Shown piece by piece: positions 58,153 to 64,000 of a stretch of 64,000 bases of DNA. Source of the DNA: Streptomyces noursei ATCC 11455 (GTDB lineage: Bacteria > Actinomycetota > Actinomycetes > Streptomycetales > Streptomycetaceae); contig NZ_CP011533.1 in the NCBI RefSeq assembly GCF_001704275.1, forward strand, positions 7,564,001 to 7,628,000. The letters are read 5' to 3'. The notes under the pieces were generated by a model, which had not been told where the DNA came from, made no database searches, and was given only the letters and a program-made list of their open reading frames with translations. The number at the start of each line of letters is the position of its first letter. Position 1 is the stretch's first letter. The position numbers and the translations under genes are program-made.

Positions 58153-59310
58153 TCACGGCGCCCCGTAGGTGCGGCCCTTCCAGGCCGCGCCGCGCCCCCG
58201 GTAGTGCTGCACGGCCGAGTCCACGGTCATCAGGAGGTAGAGCAGCGCGGTGAACGGGAGCAGCGGTGCCGCCCACGGCGGCTGCCGGTAGTAGCGCAGC
58301 ATCGGCAGATAGGTCCCGCACATCACCGCCCAGGCCGCGCCGCCCGGCGCCGCCACCACCGGGTCACCGGCCGCGAGGCCGGCCAACAGGGCGGCCGGCG
58401 GCGCCAGATAGACCAGTGTCAGCCCCAGGACCGTGCCCAGCAGGAGCAGCGGCCGGTGCCGGAGCTGGGCGTAGGCGCTGCGGGACACCATCCGCCACAG
58501 TTCCGCCAGCCGCGGGTAGGGGCGCACGCTGGTCACCCGGTCCGCCAACCCCAGCCAGACGGTCCCGCCCGAACCCTGTACGGCCCGCGCCAGCGACACG
58601 TCGTCGATCACCGCGTGCCGGATCGCCTCCGGCACGCCCGCCCGCTCCGCCGCCTCCCGCCGCAGCAGCACGCACCCGCCGGCCGCCGCCGCGGTCCGGG
58701 CGCCGCGCCGGTTGACCCACCGGAACGGATAGAGCTGCCCGAAGAAGTACACGAAGGCCGGCACGATCAGCCGCTCCCAGGGGGTCGCCACTCGAAGCCG
58801 GGCCATCTGGGACACCAGGTCCAGTCCCGCGGAGCGGGCCGCGGCGACCAACTCCCGCAGGCTGTCCGGCTCGTGGGCGATGTCCGCGTCGGTCAGCAGC
58901 AGGTACTCCGGCGCGGTGCGCTCCCGGGCCAGCGCGATGCCGTGCCGGACCGCCCACAGCTTCCCGGTCCAGCCCGGCTCCGGCTCACCGGGCGAGGCGA
59001 CGGTCAGCGGCAGCCCGCCCCCGCCGGCCGCCAGCTCACGGGCGAGCGCGCCGGTCCCGTCCGTGCTCCCGTCGTCGATCAGGAAGATCTCGGCGCGGCC
59101 CGGGTACTTCTGGGCCAGCAGCGTCGGCAGGCTCGCCGGCAGCACCGCCGCCTCGTCCCGGGCCGGCACCACCACCGCCACGGAAGGCCAACGGTCCGGA
59201 TCCCGGCGGGTCGGCAGCCGGACGTCGGTCCGCCAGAAGAAGCCCTGTCCCAGCAGCAGCCACAGCCAGGCCAGCAGGGACCCGGCACCGATCCACGCGA
59301 TCGCTTCCAC
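58153..59310 (-). CDS. hpnB: HpnB-like hopene-associated glycosyltransferase
   Basis: The protein has 385 residues from GTG 59310. The N-terminal membrane helix (AWIGAGSLLAWLWLLLGQGF) is followed by a GT2 domain (VAVVVPARDEAAVLPASLPT; FLIDDGSTDGT; YLLLTDADIAHEPDSLRELV). Long matches to HpnB include FGQLYPFRWVNRRGARTAAA and HAVIDDVSLARAVQGSGGTV, with C-terminal membrane helices. HpnB proteins occur with hopanoid genes, but no others lie in this window. Confidence 0.8.
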   Translation of the reverse strand: MEAIAWIGAGSLLAWLWLLLGQGFFWRTDVRLPTRRDPDRWPSVAVVVPARDEAAVLPASLPTLLAQKYPGRAEIFLIDDGSTDGTGALARELAAGGGGLPLTVASPGEPEPGWTGKLWAVRHGIALARERTAPEYLLLTDADIAHEPDSLRELVAAARSAGLDLVSQMARLRVATPWERLIVPAFVYFFGQLYPFRWVNRRGARTAAAAGGCVLLRREAAERAGVPEAIRHAVIDDVSLARAVQGSGGTVWLGLADRVTSVRPYPRLAELWRMVSRSAYAQLRHRPLLLLGTVLGLTLVYLAPPAALLAGLAAGDPVVAAPGGAAWAVMCGTYLPMLRYYRQPPWAAPLLPFTALLYLLMTVDSAVQHYRGRGAAWKGRTYGAP

Positions 59311-59437
59311 GGGCGCAGTCTGCCCCACCGGGCCCGCCGCGGACCGGCGCCCGACACGGGCCGTCGGGGTCCGTTCCCTTCCGGTCCTTCCCGGCCCGGT
59401 ATGACAAGAGGGACGGACCGTTGAGTAAAGTGTCCGG

Positions 59438-60235
59438 GTGAAGATCGCGCTGATGGACTCCGGAACCGGCCTGCTCCCGGCGGCCGCCGCCGTGCGGCGC
59501 CTGCGGCCCGACGCGGACCTGGTGCTCTCCACCGACCCCGACGGCCTGCCCTGGGGTCCGCGCACCCCCGACGACGTCACCGCGCACGCCCTGGCCGTGG
59601 CCCGGGCCGCCGCCGCGCTCCGCCCGGACGCGCTGATCGTCGCCTGCAACACCGCCTCCGTGCACGCGCTGCCCGCGCTCCGCGCCGCGCTGGAGCCGGC
59701 CATCCCGGTCATCGGCACCGTCCCGGCGATCAAGCCCGCCGCGGCCGGCGGCGGCCCGGTCGCCATCTGGGCCACCCCGGCCACCACCGGCAGCCCCTAC
59801 CAGCAGGACCTGATCGCCCGCTTCGCCCAGGGCGTCGAGGTCACCGGAGTGCCCTGCCCGGGCCTCGCCGACGCCGTCGAGCAGGCCGACGACGCCGCGA
59901 TCGACGCCGCGGTGGCCGCCGCCGCGCAGCTCACCCCGCGCGACATCCGGGCCGTCGTCCTGGGCTGCACCCACTACGAGCTGGTCGCCGAGCGCATCCG
60001 GGCCGCCCTCCAGCAGCCCGGCACCCCGCCCCTGGTCCTGCACGGCTCCGCCGAGGCGGTGGCCGCCCAGGCACTCCGCCGGATCGGCGCCGAGCCGGCC
60101 ACCGCGGCCGCCCCCACCGGCACCCTCGACGTGCTCCTCAGCGGCCGTCCGGGCACCCTGCCCGACGAGGTCCTGGCCTACGAGGAGGGCCGGCTGCTCA
60201 CCGGCGCCGTCCCGGCCGCCCCGCGCACCGTCTGA
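59438..60235 (+). CDS. Aspartate/glutamate racemase family protein
   Basis: The protein has 265 residues from GTG 59438. The two catalytic cysteines of the family are in DALIVACNTASVHALPAL and VVLGCTHYELVAERI. The N-terminus KIALMDSGTGLLPAAAAVRR and the PWGPRTPDDV segment resemble MurI. It interconverts L- and D-glutamate or aspartate, as for peptidoglycan. It may be a second MurI-like enzyme rather than the essential one. Confidence 0.85.
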   Translation: MKIALMDSGTGLLPAAAAVRRLRPDADLVLSTDPDGLPWGPRTPDDVTAHALAVARAAAALRPDALIVACNTASVHALPALRAALEPAIPVIGTVPAIKPAAAGGGPVAIWATPATTGSPYQQDLIARFAQGVEVTGVPCPGLADAVEQADDAAIDAAVAAAAQLTPRDIRAVVLGCTHYELVAERIRAALQQPGTPPLVLHGSAEAVAAQALRRIGAEPATAAAPTGTLDVLLSGRPGTLPDEVLAYEEGRLLTGAVPAAPRTV

Positions 60236-60306
60236 CCTCACGGGGGGGCGCACCGCACGGCTCCGGCGTACTGCCCCAGGGTGCGAAGGCGCGTACGCTG
60301 CGTCTC

Positions 60307-60921
60307 ATGAGGGACCACCCCCACGAGGGGGCCGCAGCCCCCGGTGAGCGCGGAAGCACGGACGGCGTCCCGACCGGTGTCCGGCCGGCCGGCGGCTCCC
60401 CTGCGGAGATTCCCGAGGTCTGGCACGGCAGTGCCACCAACCGCTTCCAGTGGCTGTTGGCCGCCGTCGGTGCGGCCTGTCTGGCGCTGGGCGTCGACCT
60501 GGCCGTCAACAGCACCTGGACCTCCGGCCTGGCGCCGCTGGTGATGGCCGTGGTCGGCTGTGTCGCGGCCGGCCTGCTGGTGCTCTTCGGCACCCTCGCC
60601 TTCGTCCGTGTCGCGGTCCGGGTGGACGACGACTGCCTGGAGGTGCGGTGCGGCCACATGGGGGTGCCGCGCCGCCGGATCCCCCTGGACACCGTCGTCG
60701 GCGCCGACTTCGCGCCCCGGGTCACCCCGCGCCACTGGGGCGGCTGGGGCTATCGCTGGCGCCCCGAGCAGGGCACCGCCGTGGTCGTCCGCCGTGGCGA
60801 GGCGATGGTGCTGCGGCTCGGTGACGGGCGTACCTTCACGGTCACCGTCGACGACGCCGAGGGCGCGGTGCGCTGCGTCCGCGAGCGGCTGCGACTGCGC
60901 CGCCCGGCCTCGACGGCGTAG
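60307..60921 (+). CDS. Membrane protein of unknown function (DUF3093-like)
   Basis: The protein has 204 residues from ATG 60307. After a disordered N-terminus come two transmembrane helices (FQWLLAAVGAACLALGVDLA and LVMAVVGCVAAGLLVLFGTL). A cytoplasmic beta-rich domain (RVAVRVDDDCLEVRCGHMGV, IPLDTVVGADFAPRVTPRHW) ends the protein. It resembles DUF3093-type actinobacterial proteins. Function unknown. Confidence 0.7.
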   Translation: MRDHPHEGAAAPGERGSTDGVPTGVRPAGGSPAEIPEVWHGSATNRFQWLLAAVGAACLALGVDLAVNSTWTSGLAPLVMAVVGCVAAGLLVLFGTLAFVRVAVRVDDDCLEVRCGHMGVPRRRIPLDTVVGADFAPRVTPRHWGGWGYRWRPEQGTAVVVRRGEAMVLRLGDGRTFTVTVDDAEGAVRCVRERLRLRRPASTA

Positions 60922-61058
60922 CGCGGCGCCGACCGCCCAGGTCGCCTCCCGGCCCCCCGCCCCCGGCTTCCCGTCTCCATCGGTCCCGGTAGGTCTGCGC
61001 GGGGCCGCGCGCGTCGCTGTCCGGTGAGTCGTCCGGGGGCGTCCCGTAGGGTCGGGGC

Positions 61059-61550
61059 ATGGCAATCCCCGATTTCATCCGTGACCTCCGGGCCGACATC
61101 GGCACCAAGTTGCTGTGGCTGCCGGGGGTGAGCGCGGTCGTCCTCGACGACGCCGGCCGGGTGCTGCTGAGCAAGCGGGTGGACACCGGCGACTGGTCGG
61201 TGATCGGCGGTATCCCGGAGCCCGGGGAGCAGCCCGCCGAGACCGCGGTCCGCGAGGTCTACGAGGAGACCGCGGTGCGGGTCGTCCCCGAGGGCGTGGT
61301 CCTCGTCGAGGCCATGTCGCCGACCCGGTACCCCAACGGCGACATGTGCCAGTTCCTCGACGTGACGCTGCGCTGCCGGGCTGTCGGCGGCGAGGCGCGG
61401 GTCAACGACGACGAGTCGTTGGAGGTCGGCTGGTTCGCGATGGACGCCCTGCCGGAGCTGGACGACTACGCGCTGGTGCGGATCGAGAAGGCGCTGGACG
61501 CCGGGCCGACGTGGTTCCACGGCATGGCCGAGGCGGAGGCGGAGTCGTAG
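61059..61550 (+). CDS. NUDIX hydrolase
   Basis: The protein has 163 residues from ATG 61059. It contains the NUDIX box GIPEPGEQPAETAVREVYEE-T (Gx5Ex7REUxEExGU), preceded by GVSAVVLDDAGRVLLSKRVD. It removes NDP-X, but the substrate cannot be read from sequence. The N-terminal segment (IPDFIRDLRADIGTKLLWLP) is typical of an actinobacterial subgroup. Confidence 0.9.
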   Translation: MAIPDFIRDLRADIGTKLLWLPGVSAVVLDDAGRVLLSKRVDTGDWSVIGGIPEPGEQPAETAVREVYEETAVRVVPEGVVLVEAMSPTRYPNGDMCQFLDVTLRCRAVGGEARVNDDESLEVGWFAMDALPELDDYALVRIEKALDAGPTWFHGMAEAEAES

Positions 61551-61596
61551 GCGGAGGCCGGGTCCCGCGGTCAGGGCCCGGTGGCCGGTCGCGGCC

Positions 61597-62133
61597 CTAG
61601 ATGTCGGTGGTCGACGGCTCCTCCATGGGGGGCGAGGACTCGTCGGGCAGGCCGGGCAGTTCGGACGCTCCCGGCGGGCCGCTGGGGCCGGTGGACCGGC
61701 CGGCGTCCTCGGTGTGCATCTCGCGCTCGTCGCGCCGGCAGTCGGTGATCCAGGTGCCGGTGGGGCCGCCGTCGTACTGGCAGGACCAGCCCCGCACGGC
61801 CAGCGCCCCCTGTTGCCCGGCCGTCTGCGGGGGCGCCCGTAGGAAGAACTCCTTCATCACCCCGCGGGCCTCGTCGCAGCCCACCGCGCCGGCCGGGCCG
61901 GGGTCCGCGAACAGTGCGACGCCGTGCGCCTTGCCCAGCACGTCGGCGATCTCGCCGCAGCTCACCGGCTGGCCCGGGATGGCGGGGGAGCCCTGGGGCC
62001 CCGGCGTGCCGTTCGGGGCCGTGCCAGGGTCGGATGCGGACGAGACGGTCGGCGCGTCCTGACGGTCCCCGCCGGCACAGCCGGCGGCGGCCAGGGCGAG
62101 TAGCACGGTCGGCACGGCGATCAGCCTCCGCAT
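61597..62133 (-). CDS. Lipoprotein
   Basis: The protein has 178 residues from ATG 62133. The signal peptide with lipobox is MRRLIAVPTVLLALAAAGCA (LAAAGC). A Ser/Thr/Pro-rich linker is followed by a compact domain with paired cysteines (VSCGEIADVLGKAHGVALFA, VGCDEARGVMKEFFLRAPPQ, GWSCQYDGGPTGTWITDCRR). It is anchored outside the membrane. Function unknown. Confidence 0.85.
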   Translation of the reverse strand: MRRLIAVPTVLLALAAAGCAGGDRQDAPTVSSASDPGTAPNGTPGPQGSPAIPGQPVSCGEIADVLGKAHGVALFADPGPAGAVGCDEARGVMKEFFLRAPPQTAGQQGALAVRGWSCQYDGGPTGTWITDCRRDEREMHTEDAGRSTGPSGPPGASELPGLPDESSPPMEEPSTTDI

Positions 62134-62715
62134 GGCGGCCTCCTTGTGGCGGCGGTGCGCAGTCGGCGCGTTGCGTCGTTCGACGCTAGTAAGGCCCGTG
62201 GGTGCGGGGCGATCCGGGGCGGCCGTTCGGGTGAACGGCCGAACGGCCGCGGACGTCCGACGAGGGGCTGTCGGGGCGCGTATCGCGCCGGGATCATGCG
62301 CGGACGGGCGCGGAGGAGCGCGTGCGACGGGCCCTGGTGGGCCGGAGAGCCCGCGCAGCCCTCCTGCGCGGGGCCGAGCGGGCCCGGCGGCCCTCGCTCC
62401 GTGCGGCCGGACCGCCCTGGTCGACGCGGTGCCCCCGCCAGCGGGTGGGCACCGCGCCGGCCCGATGCCCACCCGCTGCCGGGGGCCGGACCGTGCACCG
62501 GGCGCCGCGGGCGGATCCGGCACCGGGGGCGGCCGGTGGCGGGCCGCGGGGGCTTCGCAGGGCGGCCGGGGGGTGGTACGTACGGGTATGGCGACAGTGG
62601 TGCGGGATCGTGCGGTGGCGGACCGGCAGCGGGGGCCGGGGCGCCGAGCGCATGGTTTCGGCCAACCGCCATACTGCGTGCGATCCTCCGCCCGGCCCGA
62701 AGGGAACCACCCGCC
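62134..62715. other. 582-bp intergenic region with long hairpin
   Basis: No convincing gene lies here. Open frames on both strands are extensions of neighbouring frames or low complexity. The main structure is the 20-bp inverted repeat at 62432-62485. The 3' end contains the pobA-type leader with GAAGGGA before GTG 62716. Confidence 0.5.
62432..62485. repeat. 20-bp inverted repeat upstream of pobA
   Basis: Arms CCCCCGCCAGCGGGTGGGCA (62432-62451) and its complement at 62466-62485 match at 19 of 20 positions around a 14-base loop. There is no T-run. It is a candidate protein-binding palindrome or a mobile-element remnant. Confidence 0.5.
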
Positions 62716-63936
62716 GTGTCCTCGCCCGCACCACGTCCCGCCGCCCCGCCCGTCTCCCGTGCCTCCGTCGTCATCGTCGGGGCCGGGCCCGCCGGGCTCA
62801 CCGTGGCCAACGTGCTGCGGGCCGCCGGTGTCGACTGCGTCGTACTGGAGGCGGAGAGCCGGGAGTTCATCGAGCGGCGGCCGCGCGCCGGGTTCGTCGA
62901 GGAGTGGGCGGTGCGCGCGCTGGCCCGGCACGGGCTCGCCGAGCGGCTGCTCGAACGGGCCCATACCCAGGGGGAGTTCGAGTTCCGCTTCGACGGCGGT
63001 CGGCACCCGGTGCGCACCGCCCGGCTGTCGGGGCGGCGGCATTTCGTCTATCCGCAGCCGCTGTTGGTCGGCGATCTGCTCGCCGCCTACGCGGACCGGG
63101 CCGGCGGCGCGGTGCACTTCGGGGTGCGCGACGTACGGCTGCACGACATCGACGGGCCGCACCCCGCGGTCTCGTTCGGCGATCCGGTCACCGGCGCACG
63201 GCACCGGATCGCCTGTGACCACATCGTCGGCGCCGACGGGGCGCGCGGGGTGAGCCGGGCGGCGATACCCGAGGGGCGGGCGCGGATCACCCGTCACGAC
63301 CACGGGGTCGCCTGGCTCGCGGTGCTGGCCGAGGCGCCGCCCTCAGCGGACGGCGTGGTCTTCGGCATCCACCCGCGGGGATTCGGCGCGCACATGGCGC
63401 GCAGCGCGCACGTCACCCGCTACTACCTGGAGGTCCCGGCCGGGGACGGGGTCGCGGACTGGCCGGACGAGCGGGTGTGGGCGGAACTGCACCTCCGGCT
63501 GGCCGCCGACGGCGCCCGGCCGCTGCGCGAGGGGCCGTTGAGCGAGAAGACCGTGCTGGCGATGCACAACTACGTGGTGGAGCCGATGACCCACGGTCGG
63601 CTGCACCTGGCCGGGGACGCGGCGCACCTGCTGGCGCCGATCGCGGCCAAGGGCATGAACCTCGCGATCAACGACGCCCTGTTGCTCGGTGAGGCGCTGA
63701 TCGCCCACTACAAGGGCGACGACCGCGGGCTGGCCGGCTACTCGGCCGCGAGCCTGCGGCGGGTCTGGCAGTACCTGGAGTTCTCGCAGTGGCTCTCCGA
63801 GGTGCTGCACGGCGCCTCGTCGGGCGATCGGTTCCGCGCCGGGACGGCCACGGCCCGGCTGCGGCGGCTGCTCGGTTCGGAGGCCGCGGCCAAGGCGTTC
63901 GCCGGGCTCTACCTCGGTGAGGAGGCGGACCTCTAG
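62716..63936 (+). CDS. pobA: 4-hydroxybenzoate 3-monooxygenase-like FAD enzyme
   Basis: The protein has 406 residues from GTG 62716 (GAAGGGA upstream). FAD motifs: SVVIVGAGPAGLTVANVLRA (GxGxxG), HIVGADGARGVSRAAIPEG (DG motif) and HGRLHLAGDAAHLLAPIAAK (GD motif). The substrate region (SLRRVWQYLEFSQWLSEVLH) and overall layout match PobA, which makes protocatechuate from 4-hydroxybenzoate for the beta-ketoadipate pathway. No regulator of the pathway lies in the window. The leader carries a long inverted repeat. Confidence 0.8.
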   Translation: MSSPAPRPAAPPVSRASVVIVGAGPAGLTVANVLRAAGVDCVVLEAESREFIERRPRAGFVEEWAVRALARHGLAERLLERAHTQGEFEFRFDGGRHPVRTARLSGRRHFVYPQPLLVGDLLAAYADRAGGAVHFGVRDVRLHDIDGPHPAVSFGDPVTGARHRIACDHIVGADGARGVSRAAIPEGRARITRHDHGVAWLAVLAEAPPSADGVVFGIHPRGFGAHMARSAHVTRYYLEVPAGDGVADWPDERVWAELHLRLAADGARPLREGPLSEKTVLAMHNYVVEPMTHGRLHLAGDAAHLLAPIAAKGMNLAINDALLLGEALIAHYKGDDRGLAGYSAASLRRVWQYLEFSQWLSEVLHGASSGDRFRAGTATARLRRLLGSEAAAKAFAGLYLGEEADL

Positions 63937-64000
63937 GGACACCGCGCCGGGGGCCGCCAGCGGCCGGGTGTCGTGCCGGGCGCGGAGAGGGCGCCCTCGG

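Noticed and set aside
1..64000. Biosynthetic gene cluster
   Set aside because: The butyrolactone-receptor homolog and PobA hinted at secondary metabolism, but there are no synthases, tailoring sets or signal synthase nearby.

Overview
The window is high-GC actinobacterial DNA, most likely from Streptomyces or a close relative. Typical signs are GTG and TTG starts, strong GC bias at third codon positions, anti-sigma type ATPases, DUF397/DUF5753 regulator pairs, an HpnB-like glycosyltransferase and TerD-family genes. It holds one complete integrated siphovirus genome of about 43.25 kb (9625-52879) between two stretches of ordinary chromosome.

Left flank (1-9624): a partial TetR gene, a SHOCT membrane protein, an anti-sigma type ATPase, a PLP-dependent cysteine synthase-like enzyme, an SRPBCC protein, a DeoR regulator, a large membrane protein with alpha/beta-hydrolase motifs, and a beta-helix/AAA ATPase gene. 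The phage entered the 5' end of this last gene. Its remaining 5' codons lie beyond the prophage at 52873-52901, and joining the halves at the shared 7-bp core CGTACGG restores one open frame.

Prophage: a large serine integrase (9668) sits beside attL, followed by mirrored terminators and a tRNA-like gene. Then comes a moron-like block: two small secreted proteins, a frameshifted HNH gene, and an unusual protein made of an EF-Tu G domain joined to a ricin-type lectin. Packaging and structural genes follow in standard order: TerS, TerL, portal, VG15-like head protein, scaffold, capsid, connectors, tail tube, frameshifted tail chaperones, tape measure, Dit and minor tail proteins. One minor tail protein carries a poly-gamma-glutamate hydrolase-like N-terminus. 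Lysis genes are endolysin and two holin candidates. Replication and nucleotide genes are a dNMP kinase, a RecB-like nuclease, a Gp3-like recombination directionality factor, a resolvase-like nuclease, primase-helicase and DNA polymerase I. Regulation appears to involve a gamma-butyrolactone-receptor-like TetR protein and a phage sigma factor preceded by two SOS-box-like sites. A repeated motif, TGTCACGGnCCCCAGCGCAT, recurs beside terminators through the early region.

Two insertion sequences have entered the prophage. An IS630-type element with perfect 30-bp inverted repeats, a TA duplication and an acetyltransferase passenger separates terminase from portal. An IS110-type element lies near 46.3-47.7 kb. 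The last 5 kb before attR carries two DUF5753-type regulator modules and many small Streptomyces-type hypothetical genes, so the right arm looks like an accumulated accessory region.

Right flank (52880-64000): an Rv1733c-like membrane protein, an overlapping ATPase and MEDS/STAS pair, a MOSC protein, a Pro-rich protein, a TerD/TerA-type protein, an HpnB-like glycosyltransferase, an Asp/Glu racemase family protein, a membrane protein, a NUDIX hydrolase, a lipoprotein and a PobA-like hydroxylase.
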